A DNA stretch of 64,000 nucleotides from Vespa crabro (GCF_910589235.1 NC_060971.1:5414826-5478825); one strand, 5' to 3'. Positions 1 through 12,210 are shown, numbered from the stretch's first letter. A program made the numbers and translations. Notes: generated by a model from the sequence alone, not told the origin.

Positions 1-1292
1 CGAAAGCCCTCGTATTACTAACCACGTTCGTTAATGCCCATAAAACTCTTTAATTCAATCGCGAACAGGTCAACGAACGAAACTGGTAGAGTTTCTGGAT
101 TACCAATTGCGATTCGTGGAATTTCAAAAAGGGATAACGATGGCGTCTCGATCATTGACACATTTGATCTCGACGGCTCGATTAAATCACGTTTCAATCT
201 ATACGAAATTACTTTTTCATTAAATATTTATTTATCATTTATCGATGCTTATCGACTCACGATTATATTTCGAAATTCGAACGAGGTATATTTTTTAAAT
301 CGTTGAATAATACTTGTATCTCTACGTGTGTATGTTCAAAAAGAAAAAAAAATAAACAAAAGAAAAAAAAAGGAAAAAAGAAATGTGCCGCAACTTTAAA
401 GAATTCGGTTCGTCGTCAATACCACGATGTATTCTCTACGTGCGACTCAATTAACGCGTTCCATCGGTCCATCGACGGACAGTCTCGGCGTCGATCGTGA
501 AGAACGAGCGTACGTGCTTCACGGATGTCGGAGGACGATCGTACCATACAAACTTCTCGTTCTCGTGAGATTCGATATACAAGCTTGAAACTTCGTATAG
601 ATCAGCTACTCTTAAGAATGTTGCTATTTCTAAGTAGGAGATATGTTAATCGAACGAGATTCGTGACACTTTGTAGAATTTCTAATGCTTTCCATTCGAC
701 TTTCCTTTTCTTTCTAGTATTATATTTCTCTCTTTCTTTCTTTTTCTTCCCCTTTCTTCCCTCTCTTGAGGAATACACTTGACAAGATGAGCAAAGCTGT
801 TACCTTTTATTTGTCGAAGAAATTTGAATGATTAAAGTTTTTCTTCTCTCTCTCTCTCTCTCTCCCTCTCTCTTTCGTAGTTCATCGACATTGTAACAAC
901 GTACTCGAGACACGACGTCGATTCTAATCGTAGCACTTTTTCCGTTCAACCGGAATAGTAAAACTTTTATTATAGCTGAACTCGTGGTAATACTCGGCCT
1001 ATACTTTACTATACCTAGCGGTGAATTTGTGTTCGCGTAAGAGACCAAGAAAAAAAAAGTTTACTCGTCCGAATGTACCGGGGTGTTCCTTGAATTCTTC
1101 ATACGGATTAAGCCTCAGCATATGGACGATTTAAAGGGTGCATAGCCGTCGTGCACGTGGAAATAAATGTTTTATTTCTCATCGCGGTTCGTCGTACGAA
1201 TGAACATGTATATAGGTAGATACGTTGAGAATACATAACTATAATACACATGTGTACATATGTATAACTGCCGGACGTTACCGTATGGTAAA

Positions 1293-1296
<4 letters not shown>

Positions 1297-1332
<36 letters not shown>
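1297..1332. repeat. (AG)n microsatellite
   Basis: About 36 bp of uninterrupted AG, one of the roughly sixty GA/CT tracts in this window. Such tracts can bind GAGA-type factors in insects, but at this density they more likely reflect neutral expansion. Confidence 0.95.
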
Positions 1333-1337
<5 letters not shown>

Positions 1338-2287
1338 GAAATAGACGGAAAGATACTCGCGTTGAGTTTTGGCGTTAGCTCGCATACTTTTCAACCTATA
1401 TGGCACGTAGAATCGTAATGTAGGTGGACTCGTTTAGTATACAATTATCCACATTTTTCTTAACGCTTACGCCCAGCGTAACAGACAACGTGCTTTTGAT
1501 ACGAAAGTAACCGGCTCGATATCTCTATATACGTATGTATACGTATCTACGTATGCCGATACTTTGCGTAGAACCGTTCAGTTGTATTACGTATTGCAAG
1601 GGTTGCCGTTACGAGAAACGTGCTGTGAAAGTGCACTTTCAAAGTACGATGGCCATTTTTATTCGCACTCCATACACACACACACACACACACGTATACA
1701 CAGAAAGTCTAAGTTGCCACGCGGAGGTGGATGAAATAACATCTCGTCTAGTCTCTTAGATCGTTCGTTGAAGCGATTTATACATATATACATATTTGCT
1801 TCTCTCTTAGATTTTCTTACCTATTGAATCTAGTATTCTCAACGATTTCCTTTCGATCATAGAGATGAAAACCCGACGAGCGTCCTCCGCTTTCAACGAG
1901 AGACATAGAGAAGGAAGATGCCTAAGAGGAAGCGCTAGCAAGCATAGATTTACCGAATCTAATCCTTGACTCGCTTGCGTCTATCGATACGTTTGTATCG
2001 GTATTGCCGCTATTCTATCTTCTCTTTCTATCGTGAACGGGCAACCGAGTCTCGAAGCCACGCTCGACTCTATTTCCTTGGCTATTAGCGCTAATCGATT
2101 ACAGCGTGACGGATCGAATGATTTAAATAAAGACCGGGTGCGTCATGGGCCCGGCCCGGTACACTCGACCGCGCCCCACTTTAGATAGAATGAGAAAGAG
2201 AGACAACATTACCTATGTTTCGTCTCATTATTTTGTCCGATCAGTCCGTCACGTGTTTTCTCTTTTCCTTTCTTTTTTTTTCATTTT

Positions 2288-2291
<4 letters not shown>

Positions 2292-2335
<44 letters not shown>
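2292..2335. repeat. (CT)n microsatellite
   Basis: A CT tract of about 44 bp with one A interruption, directly followed by a T run. Translations of it give Ser-Leu repeats, which should not be read as protein. Confidence 0.95.
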
Positions 2336-2615
2336 TTTTTATGCCTCCTTCTTCTCTTCTTCTTCAATTGATTTTCTGTTTCCTCTTTGTGATCTTCATA
2401 GAAAAGATCATCTTATGTATTATGGAATCGATGAGTTCTAACAGGGAAACATTTTTACATGGCGTAATAGTAAATAAATGTATGTATGTATATATATATA
2501 TATAAATTCGTTTCATTGAAAAATTACGATAATATTTCAATCATAAAAATATCGTCGCTAGTATCTCAACCGTACATACCTATATATCATTTTTTTTTTA
2601 TTTTTTTCGTTTCAG

Positions 2616-2693
2616 ATGACCGAAGGACCAATATTCGAGCCAACATGCCAGTCGGATGCCAGTGAAGAAGAAGTGTCCTCTACCTGTAACTAA
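2616..2693 (+). CDS. Candidate short exon with 25-codon open frame; product unknown
   Basis: A T-rich tract of about 30 bases ending in TTTCAG at 2610-2615 is a strong 3' splice site, with a possible branch site (CTCAAC) near 2564. The exon would begin with ATG at 2616 and read MTEGPIFEPTCQSDASEEEV and five more residues to TAA at 2691-2693. The composition is acidic and not low complexity. A good 5' splice site, TTA then GTAAGTG, begins at 2722, so the exon may instead be internal (2616-2721, 106 nt). In that case all three frames contain a stop, which suggests an untranslated exon or a stop-containing alternative exon. If terminal, AATAAA at 2885-2890 could end the transcript. No family is recognised. 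Confidence 0.3.
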   Translation: MTEGPIFEPTCQSDASEEEVSSTCN

Positions 2694-2884
2694 TTAATAT
2701 GTTACTTAGCTAGTTGAATTAGTAAGTGATATGTTCGATCTATATCTTCGCGGTGACTGTGAATGACACTGACGTGATAGGAATTTCTATCAACTGAAAC
2801 GGCGCGAGTGAATTTCGTTTTTATTTTTCAATCCTCGTGTTTTCGGAGGGTGGAAAAAGGTAGAACAAAAAGTTAATAAGAAAG

Positions 2885-2890
2885 AAATAA
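2885..2890 (+). promoter_or_regulatory. Possible polyadenylation signal AATAAA
   Basis: A canonical AATAAA hexamer about 190 bases after the stop of the 2616 candidate exon. The hexamer is common in AT-rich DNA, so it only matters if the exon is a real terminal exon. Confidence 0.15.
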
Positions 2891-3059
2891 AAGAGATAAT
2901 TACCATTCGATTTGCTCGCAACTCCGTCCTTTCTTCTTTTTTTTTTTTCCTCTCTTCACGCGTAAAGAAAGACAAACGGAGTGTTAATTTATCTTAGAAT
3001 TCATTCAGCGAAAAGTATTCTTTCGCTTGCGGTTTATTCTCTCGTGATCTATCGATCTT

Positions 3060-3202
3060 TCGGGAGTGAAGTGAAACGGACGTTCTTCAAAAGAGGAAAA
3101 CGATCGGAAGTAGTAGAAAGGGAGCGAGTAGTAAACGGGCGAGTGCAGTGACTGACTTACATCGGGAACGCCAACCTGCAATCAAGGTTCATGGTTTTCA
3201 TG
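3060..3202 (+). other. Candidate first exon (5' UTR plus start codon)
   Basis: This purine-rich, non-repetitive block resembles an insect 5' untranslated region. It contains GCAGTGACTG near 3145, which could hold an initiator. In the frame of the ATG at 3191 there is an upstream stop (TGA at 3149-3151), then open sequence to ATG GTT TTC ATG. The last ATG abuts GTGAGT at 3203-3208, a near-consensus 5' splice site. A gene on the plus strand could therefore start here with four codons and continue across a long intron. The start context is weak (T at -3) and the true transcription start cannot be placed. The block also carries GTAAGT on the minus strand near 3155-3160, so strand is not certain. 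Confidence 0.3.
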
Positions 3203-3977
3203 GTGAGTCATCTTGATTCTATAAGCTGTCATTTTGTTTCTAAGCAATGATCTAATCTTCCTCTTCTTCTATTCCTTCTACTTCTTCTTAGTTCGTATAG
3301 CTTTGAATTTTTATTTATTTTAAATTAAATATTTGCTTATCCGATAATGAATAAAATAACGTTCGAAATTCCATTTTATCTCATGGAAATTATTAACTCG
3401 TAATTATATGTATACATATAGGTAGATTTAATGTAGGTACATAAAAGAAATCGAGAATAGCACTCACAGGAGGTATCGAATCATTAATGCGATTCCTCGC
3501 TTTGGGAATAAACAAGCGCTTGATCTTGGAACATTTGAATCGAGCGTGCTTATCGAAGTGCACTTATGTTTACGCACGGGCAAACGTGCGATTTGCATAA
3601 TTTCGGTGCCGCCTGCTTCCCATGGCCACACGAGTTTATCTTTATATTCGTGCGTATCGCGTGACATCGGATCTCGTATACGAGTTTCTGTAAACGAATC
3701 GAGTCGTCAAATATCGCTGCTTTTCAAGACTACCGGATAAGAAGTAGATATTTATTGGATAATTTATTTCCCTTCAAATTATCCTTGATACGTTACTGAG
3801 AGACTAATTATCGGTTATAATTGATTTCTTTAATTGGGAAAAGCATTAAGCTTTTTTGCTTTCTTTTTTTTTTCTTTTCCTTTTTATACCCACGTATACG
3901 GAATATCTCGAGTACGAAAAAAGAAAAGAGAAACGTACGAAAAGGCGAAAGAAAGGAAAAAGAGAGAAAGAAAGAAA

Positions 3978-3980
<3 letters not shown>

Positions 3981-4037
<57 letters not shown>
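3981..4037. repeat. (GA)n microsatellite, 57 bp
   Basis: Uninterrupted GA, preceded by a purine-rich AAAG/GAAA zone from about 3915. It is one of the longest GA tracts here and a candidate triplex-forming purine strand. Confidence 0.95.
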
Positions 4038-4044
<7 letters not shown>

Positions 4045-4838
4045 GCATAAAAGAGGGGAGAGCCAGCATAAGGTTACGGGTCAGCCATGGAGAAGCATTA
4101 ATAATCGTTTACAATCTTTAAGGTAGGGTGTGGCGAGTACGTTAACCCCTTCTTCTCTGCTTCTTTTTCCATCTTCTCTCTCCTCCCCTCTTCTCTCTTT
4201 TTTTCTCTCTCTCCCCTTGTATATTCGTCGAAGGTACATCGTACCGTCTCGAAATAAGAGCAAAAAGTATGTTCTTGCTTCGGACTTTAAAGGAGTTGGT
4301 CGCGTATATCACGAAAAAATAACTTCACCATAGTCATCGAAATTGTTCATGGTCGAACGTAACTGTTCGAATTTGATTGGTATCGATGGGTACCGGCTAT
4401 TATGATAATAGTAAATGTTCAAATAATTCATGCATAATATAATGCATCTCTGATTTTACAGATAAATCCGTTTATGCTCAATGCTCATTCAATCGAAGGA
4501 GTCGAGTGCAAAGGGTTAATAATCAAAACTTAATAATGATAGAGAGGATAATTCAAAGAGTCGAAGAGAGTCTGCTGGTTCGACCGATCGAAGTCTACTA
4601 AACTCTCTCTCTCTCTCTCTCTCTATCTATCTCTCTCGCCTCATCGATTTCCTTACTCCTGTTTATCTCGATAGTTTACGCGCGTAATCGCTGTACTACT
4701 ACTAGTAATAGGAAGATCTCGGGCTATCGTTTGACGCGCAAAATCAATTTACGAGACGGTCGGCTCGTTTACTCATAGCGCATCCATGTTTCGGAAGTGC
4801 GATATATTGATTAAAAATAAGAAATTAACGCTAGATAA

Positions 4839-4841
<3 letters not shown>

Positions 4842-4887
<46 letters not shown>
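4842..4887. repeat. (GA)n microsatellite, 46 bp
   Basis: Pure GA dinucleotide tract bounded by unique sequence. Confidence 0.95.
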
Positions 4888-4894
<7 letters not shown>

Positions 4895-5114
4895 CCAGAT
4901 AAACCGGTATTACTAAGATCAACCAAACGAATTTCTCGTACATGTGGTGGTGACTTGACCCTTCCTCGAATAAACTTCCCCTTGGTAGGAAATATTCGAG
5001 TACTTAGATGATAATCCACAAATTCGATTCGATTCCATTTTATCCAATATCTAAGCGTATATAATTTGCATAGCCAAGAAGTTGGGGCTTGAAATAAAAA
5101 AGAAAACAAAATAA

Positions 5115-5115
5115 C

Positions 5116-5146
<31 letters not shown>
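5115..5146. repeat. (AAT)n microsatellite
   Basis: About ten AAT units. Similar tracts occur near 20990-21029. Confidence 0.9.
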
Positions 5147-6571
5147 GAACAAAAAATACACGTTAGCGGATACATTATTATCGAACGTGCATTATTTTTA
5201 CATCATTGCATCGTATTAAAGATACGACAAAGATACGAGATTAAAGATCTTCTTTCTCTTTCTTCCTTTCTATTTTTTTTATTTTTATTTTTATTCCTCT
5301 TTTTTTTTTTTATTACTTTCCCGTTGAACGTCTCAACGAGTTTGAAACGGCGAATTTCGGGGGATTAAAAGATGAGGGTCTTAAAAATTCCAAATCCAGT
5401 CTTCCACGGGGATTAATACGGATGATCGAAGGACATCTATCACTGTCTCGAGATACCCAAGATCTTCCTCCTTTTTAACACTTAAAACAAAGCGAGAAAC
5501 AGGTTCGAAAAGGTGCGCCAGGTAAAACAATCTACCAGAAGATATCTCTTTCATTCATTCAAGAAGGCTGTTAAGAGGTCAAAGAGCGTCCTTCGTCCGA
5601 CGATACGCGTGCTGAATCAAAGAATTCGACGCGGTAAACGATAAGATACTTTCTCTCTCTCTCTCTCTCTCTACCTCTTATTTTTTTTTACGCTTCACTA
5701 TCTTCGTCCTCGGGTTATTAACAACGGTGATAAATTGTAATGCAGAGGCACGCGGGTGCGGCCTTCTCTCGTGGCTAGTGCGACGAATCGGCGATTTGGA
5801 GGAAAAAAAGTCCCTTCGGGGAACCCGTTCTTCTTCTTTCTCTTTCTCTCTCTCTCTCTCTTACTTTCACTCTCTCTTTCTCTCTTACTCCCATCTTTTT
5901 TCTTTCTTTCGCGTGTGCTACCTTCTCCGTGAAAATCGGTCGTCGGCCCTTCGCCCTGTGTCCTCTTCATCGCTCTCTTGCACAGTCATCGTCTTACCTC
6001 TCTTTTCTCTCTCTCTCTCTCTCCCCCTCCCCTTTTTTTCCTCTTTCTTTTTCTCTCTACCTACCTTCCTTCTTGAGCAGCCATCGACACCACCTGCGGC
6101 GACGAAATCAACGTGTTTACCGTACGGCCGAATTTAATGGAGAATCCTCTCCTCGATATCATCCTCTCGTCATTTTCTTCCTTAATCTATCATATTTCAT
6201 CCTAATTAGTTTATAATCCCATTTCTTCGATCTAATATCATTGAGATAACTGAACCATTCATTTAAATTCGTTTAAAAAAGTATTGAAGGATATATTCTA
6301 TATGAAATTCGCAGGTTCGTTAATGCAAATTTAATTGAAATATTTATTCCGTACTCATTCGGGCATATACAAAGGCAAGTATCGTTATCTAATGATTGTG
6401 TACATTTGTGTTATCGTTTATCGCGGCCCAGTTAAGACCTCTCTGATATCTCCTGTCGTACGTTAAATCGTTTTAGTCGACTATAAGATATGTATTGCAT
6501 AAAAGCCACGCGCCGCTAATTGCTACTGGTGGTGCAGCTCGTTTCGCGACGCAGGTGTAACGATCCAAAGG

Positions 6572-6587
6572 AATATCACGTGATATT
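6572..6587. promoter_or_regulatory. 16-bp perfect palindrome around CACGTG E-box
   Basis: AATATCACGTGATATT is identical to its reverse complement. Its core TCACGTGA is the preferred site of bHLH-zipper dimers such as USF and Mitf. The same 8-mer recurs at 11368, 28126 and 55325. Binding is inferred only from the motif. Confidence 0.35.
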
Positions 6588-7194
6588 ATTTCACACGCAT
6601 TGTCTCTTAGATGTCGTTCTTCTTTCTTACTTCGTATTTGCGGTTTCTTTTTTATCTTATCTCGTCTCTCTCTCTCTCTCTCTCTCTTTCTTTTTCTTCT
6701 TTCCCCCATTTTATTTCATTTGGAATTTCTTCCTAACCCACAGCTGGGGATAAGAAGCGTCTGGCTAAAATCCGATTAAATAGATTCTTACTGACTTGAA
6801 ATTCGATCCAATAATAGAGTTAACAAAGTTCGGATAGAAATAACTTCCCGCTCGTTTAAGGAATAATTCATCGAAGGAAGAGGCAAATTTAATTTATGAA
6901 GAATTCGTACGTATTTCTATAGTCGTCGTCGTCGTCGTCGTCATCGTCGTTATTTCGTAAGGAACCTACCTCGTCGGGTAGCATTCGGAAAAATCGATAA
7001 GGCAATGCGGGTAAAAGAACGTACCAATTTCTTTTTAACCTTCTTGCGAATATCTGCAATTTTGCATTGTATCCCGCAAAGATAACGCATCGTATCTCGC
7101 GTGGTAACGATCGGTAAAATCGTGGATTTGACAATGCTCGTTAAAAATTGATTTTTCTTCACTTAGTGATGTGGTTAATGTTTCAACGAATTTG

Positions 7195-7196
<2 letters not shown>

Positions 7197-7243
<47 letters not shown>
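7197..7243. repeat. (CT)n microsatellite, 47 bp
   Basis: Pure CT tract. Confidence 0.95.
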
Positions 7244-7249
<6 letters not shown>

Positions 7250-8122
7250 GACGCGGGAAATAATTCGTGCAGGTGTCACTTCGATTTCCTTTGGAGTCGT
7301 ATCAAACAAAAGTACATAAGTACGTGTGTACATGTATATATACATATACACACACACGATACTCTTTCTCTTCCCTGGTCTCTCTACGCGAATCTTTTAT
7401 TAGCATTAATGTAATTCGATAATAAGTTATATTTAATAACGCCAAAGACTACGTACGTTCTTCAAAATTTACATTGGAACTTTGCTACGTCGTGGCGTAA
7501 CGTTTACGGTTCTGAAAGACATTTAGCCGAAGTCGCGCGCTGTTGGATACTAAGTATCGCTCGATTATATCTCGCCCGTAAAACGTCGTAGGGACATTAA
7601 TTTATTTTATATTCGCACTGGGGTCGCGTATGCACGTCGAATATCATTTCTTTCTTCCTTTCCTTCTTCTTCTACTTCTCCTTCTACTTCTCCATCTACC
7701 TCTCCTTACTCTTTCCTTCCTTTCTCCTTATTCTTCGTATCTTTCTCTCTTTCTTCTTCCTGCAACGAGCCGACGTTTATAGTTCTCTACGTGCCAACCG
7801 CGAGAAATCGTTATTCGCAATAAATTTTTGTCACACTAACGGAGAGGATCCGGTTGACAAGCACAAAGATCGATTCGACTTGTTAATACGATTCGTTTTA
7901 CGGCTTTCTCAAGATTTCCTTTTTCAAAAGACATTCATATCCGCCTTTAAATTCCAATTTCCATTTGATCGCCGTGATCCAACCAACGGAGTTTATTGAG
8001 GGGAAGAAAAAAAAGAGAAAAAAGAAGAAGAAAAAGAAAAAAATTATACGTATCTCTGATAATTGGCATCTTTTCGATGCGAGCTCAACAAGCATTGTAT
8101 CATCTTCATCAAGAAGAAGAAA

Positions 8123-8179
8123 GTTCGTTCGTTCGTTCGTTCGTTCGTTCGTTCGTTCGTTCGTTCGTTCGTTCGTTCG
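8123..8179. repeat. (TTCG)n array, 57 bp
   Basis: About 14 perfect tetranucleotide units. Because the period is four, every frame is open and reads as an Arg-Ser-Phe-Val repeat on the plus strand. A longer array of the same unit lies at 16903-17005. Confidence 0.95.
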
Positions 8180-8293
8180 AGCAAACGGAAGCTATGCAAA
8201 GGCTTCGATATTTTTAGAACTACTTTCGCGAGATGAGATTTGCCCTCGTTATTTCTTTTTCTTTCTTTTTTTCTTTCTTTCTTCCCTTTTCAG

Positions 8294-8558
8294 TTTTCTC
8301 GCGGAAGTCGAAGATACAGGAAGGAGCCAAAAGTCTCGTCAATTCGTGTACTTTAAGGCCAGACTCCGTTTAAACGTGTCTTTGATCCAAGCGATGTATT
8401 TCGAGAGGACGGGTGACAGGCTACGGCCTGTATGCGTTTTATTTAAAGACCTGACACGCCTTAGTTATTGCGCAACGGCTGCGAATCTGCACGTAGCTAA
8501 CGTTTTAACGTCTAAAGCAAAAGCTTTGTTTTCTCTTAGTTGCATGCCTCCCCTATAA
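8294..8558 (+). CDS. Candidate terminal exon, product unknown
   Basis: Roughly 40 bases of almost pure pyrimidine ending in TTTTCAG (8287-8293) form a textbook 3' splice site. From 8295 one frame is open for 87 codons to TAA at 8556-8558 and is not low complexity. It includes RQFVYFKARLRLNVSLIQAM and ends near LFSLSCMPPL, with no recognisable domain, signal peptide or membrane segment. The first base at 8294 would complete a split codon. An alternative 5' splice site (GTGACA at 8413) would make it a 119-nt internal exon. Pyrimidine tracts ending in CAG are frequent in this CT-rich window, so chance is a real alternative. Confidence 0.25.
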
Positions 8559-9199
8559 CACGAAAACTAATCTTCGTCCGAAACGAGAGAGGATTGCCGC
8601 CATGATTTTCTTGCAATATAAAGAGTATGATCGATTAACGATCGTTCGCATAACAGAGGCGTGTCACGGGTATGGACAACTGCTATACGGTCGTTAATAA
8701 TCGAAGGAAATGCTTTTTTTCTTAACGCACGGTATCAATACACTCGTGCCTCGACTACGGTAATGGACTACAAAATTGTCAGCGTATCGGTAACAGCACT
8801 CCTGCAATGAGTAATAAGATTTTATCTTCGATAATATATAGCTCGATCTCGCTGTGTTCTCGTTACTGAATACATGAGCTGTCTCTGTCTTCTTTATCTC
8901 TCTTGTACGCTCTTTCTTTCTTTCTTCCTTCCTTTCTTTCTTTCTTTCTCTTTTGTTTTGCTTTGTTTTACAAAAAGACATTGCAAAAAAAAGAAAAGTA
9001 AAAAAGGAATGAGAAAAAAATAACAAGAGCAACAATGATAATAATAATAAATAAAAGACAATTCTCTTTTCTTATTGATTATCATTGCGATATAATAACG
9101 GTTCCCTTCCTGCTACGTCCAACTCGATGCCCTTAATAATTTAACTATCGGAAGTTAATAAATCTAATCACAAGTGAATAATTCACTTAAATAATTATT

Positions 9200-9212
9200 A
9201 TTTATTTATTTA

Positions 9213-9243
<31 letters not shown>
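9200..9243. repeat. Compound (TTTA)n-(TA)n microsatellite
   Basis: Six TTTA units pass directly into about ten TA units, which fits a point mutation followed by expansion of the new unit. Confidence 0.9.
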
Positions 9244-10738
9244 CTGTGTAATAATGAATATTTAAAAATAATCTTTTGTTAAAATGTTTCTCTGATCGTA
9301 TTAACGGACTCATTATCGTCAAATCTTAACGGCTTCGTTTTCAATTACTTTTTGACGACTAGAGATGAATTGGAAGGCGTGTATATGGAGAAGTTGGTGG
9401 TGTTAAGAGAAAAAAAAAAATTATCTCGAATAAAACCGTGAAATCATGCACATCCTCGTATAATAAAATATAAACAAGTATAAAATGGGGGCTCGAGAGA
9501 ACAGTTTCAGTTTCAATTTCATGCGGGAGTTCTAGCGTCTATAATTCACCGACGTAACGACGGAATTGCAAAGTACTTTCTAAGAAACGTGTTATCGACG
9601 TATACATATACATAAGACATACGTAACGCCACGAGGTACGTCCTGTTGCGAGGAAGAAACGATATTTCAAAGGTTGACAAAGTAGCTGTGTTCTCTTTAC
9701 GAATAGAAACGCAATAAATGTACAACGATGAAAATGTATTTCCTTTTTTTTCCCCTCTTTCTTTCTTTCTTCCTATCTTTTTATCGTTTCTTTTTCTTCA
9801 AACGAAAACATTTTCTTTTTCCACGAAGGAACATTGTTGAAGGCGGCAAAGAAGGCATTTCGTTTCTCCCGGGGAAGCTGAACGATCGTTTTATAATTCT
9901 TTTTCAAACGCCCACACCGCCTCCCGAACAAAACGCGGCCCTTTTAATTTACGAATCGTTAACGTCACGCAGAACGACGTAAAAGTCGTGCCCGGCCCAG
10001 GAAGGTTTTAAACTTGCTACGTAAATTCGGTCGGCGTTAAGGAGGTGCGAATTTGTTTAAATCGACCCGTCTCCGTTCAGCGAGATCTACCTCCACGATT
10101 CTTTTCTTCCCTTTTCTTTCCCCCCTCCCTACTCCCCGTACCCTCTTTTTTCTTTCCTTGTCACCTCGAGATAATGCGATGTTCTCCTGAAACATCTCCC
10201 TTTTTCGTCTTTGTCCTTTCACCGACCTTCCATCGATTTTTCAAGATCTCCCCGACCTTTCGCTTCGTACGCTCGTGCGAAGAGAAATTAAACTCGAGTC
10301 GATTTAAAGGGGGAAAAAAAAAGAAAAAAAAAAAAAAAGAGAGAAAAAGAACTATCATCAAAAATTTCCTTTCATTCTCATCAACCTTATGCGCCTGAAT
10401 TTCGCGCCAGGTTCGAGAGACTCGTTTTTTATGAAACCCCACTCGAGTCGGCGAGGCTGAGTCACTCTCAGATGCTCCTACCTAGTTTTCTCGCTTCGTA
10501 AGTGCCGACATTACCAAGGTGGATATCGCTAATAAATAACAAGATGCAACATATTCACACAGCTCACTTCCTCGTAAAGCCAAACGAGCGTTAAAACATG
10601 TACCTTCGTTTCATTGTAATAACGTGGTCCAACGAATCGCCGGATTATCCTCATCATTGCCACACTGTTTGCCATCTTCTCCTGTTTCTTCTCTTTTAGT
10701 ATCTATTAATTTGTTATTCATTGTACATTCTAATAAAC

Positions 10739-10774
<36 letters not shown>

Positions 10775-11367
10775 GAGATCAAAGTTGAATCGCAACTCGA
10801 ACGTTCTTGGATTATCTCATAAGAATTATACCCGAAGGGAATTTCGAAATAATCGAAGTAATAATCGATTGATCGATTCGATAATGATCCTAAATTTAAA
10901 AGAAACCGATCGACCGTCTCGAATTACTCGCCATACGTTCGAAGGATTCCAATTAAGTAAAGTTAAAAAAAGAAGAATCGAAGGGAATCGTTGAAAGATA
11001 AAATCGAGGACAGATCGGATTCATTTATCGATCGAGAAAAGAGATAAAAAAAGGAAAAAAAATATTTCGTTACGGTTTTCGACACTTTCGAGTTTATTCA
11101 GCTTTCACTCGATTCCTTGAAAAAAATTTCTTTCCTCGATCGTCCTCTGAAAATCACAAAGTATTCCCATAGATTTCACTTGCTTCGTAAAGAAAACGAA
11201 GAAAAAGAAAACAAAAGGAATGAAATGGAATAAAAATAAGAAAGAAATGAAAAGAAAGAGAAAGAGAAAATAAGGAGTCTTTGTGTTTGAACTGTTTCTT
11301 CATTCAATTTTCCTAATATATTCATTGAAATAAATAGATAAAAGCGGTAGAAATATAGATGTTATTA

Positions 11368-11375
11368 TCACGTGA
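11368..11375. promoter_or_regulatory. TCACGTGA E-box-like octamer
   Basis: Second copy of the palindromic octamer also seen at 6576, 28126 and 55325. No other supporting context. Confidence 0.2.
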
Positions 11376-12150
11376 CTACTCTTCCCCTTCGTAGGCAACA
11401 TTGTTATGATCTTTTCTCTTCAAGGACGACCAATTAGCTTCAAGGATTTATCTGTAAACTCCTCCCGCTCGACGTATGAACCTTACGTATGTACATACGT
11501 ACATTCGTCTTGTTGAAACTTCAAGGTTATTCAAATGTAATCAATTTAATACTTCGTAGTTAATCTTACATAGTACGTTTTAGACCTTTATCACGTTCAA
11601 ACCGTGTATCAGAGAGTTCTCTCACGTTATTCTTTCGTGATTTTAACAAGGCATTTACGTTTTACGCATAACAAATCGAAACGGAAGGCATCTTGATATC
11701 TACCACCTGATATTCTTTCCTGTGATTAAACGTGTTGCCACCTTAATAGAATCATTTTTCTTGGTAAGGTTAGTGTTTATATTACCGTCGAATATCTGCG
11801 ATAAACAAGGCGCTCACGGGACCACTGGCTCGTAAAACCATAGCCAAACCCTTCCTCTCCTCTCACTTTCTCTTCTCTTTGCTTCTCTTATTTCTCTCTT
11901 TCCTTTGCTACACCTATTTCCTACTTCAAGTTAAAACCTGTTCACGCCTGGTACCAAGCTTAACACCCTTCCATAGATACTTTGTTCCTTCGATACTTGC
12001 GTGTGCAAGTCGATTCTTCGAGCTTATCGACTATACCGCTCGTAAACGGTACGCTTTCGATAGCATTTGGATGTCCAAAGAGAGGAGAAAGAGAAGGAAA
12101 AGAAACGAATAGAAGGGCGTTCCTCTTGCATTCCAATAACGCACATTCGT

Positions 12151-12157
<7 letters not shown>

Positions 12158-12210
<53 letters not shown>
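12158..12210. repeat. (TA)n microsatellite, 53 bp
   Basis: Pure TA apart from one C near the start. Other TA tracts over about 30 bp lie at 15310, 19920, 24882, 25227, 26300, 42488, 44372, 45929 and 52967. Confidence 0.95.

Larger units (their letters stand above)
1..2615. other. Non-coding stretch before first exon candidate
   Basis: No convincing gene is seen. Open frames at 34-306 and 525-782 are short, lack splice or promoter support, and the second runs into a pyrimidine tract. The stretch holds CT tract 845-875, GA tract 1297-1332, a CA tract near 1675-1693 and CT tract 2292-2335. A GC-richer patch lies at about 2100-2180. The last 40 bases before 2616 are a long T-rich tract ending in CAG, which is the acceptor of the next feature. 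It is most likely intron or intergenic DNA. Confidence 0.6.
3203..8293. other. Non-coding stretch, likely intron or intergenic, repeat-rich
   Basis: No supported exon is seen. The stretch holds GA tracts 3981-4037 and 4842-4887, an AAT tract 5115-5146, a GTC tract 6922-6950, CT tracts near 4602, 5652, 5844, 6006, 6664 and 7197, and a TTCG array 8123-8179. The segment 6420-6600 is less repetitive and carries a 16-bp palindrome. The long open frames at 3821-4126 and 5727-6137 are translations of GA/CT and T-rich DNA. Confidence 0.6.

Noticed and set aside
7965..8293. 5' part of a 197-codon plus-strand frame
   Set aside because: This part reads AG-rich DNA and the TTCG array. Only the part after the acceptor at 8293 was kept, as a separate exon candidate.
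12158..12210. TA tracts as TATA boxes
   Set aside because: Long TA microsatellites occur throughout and have no start site or exon at the right distance.
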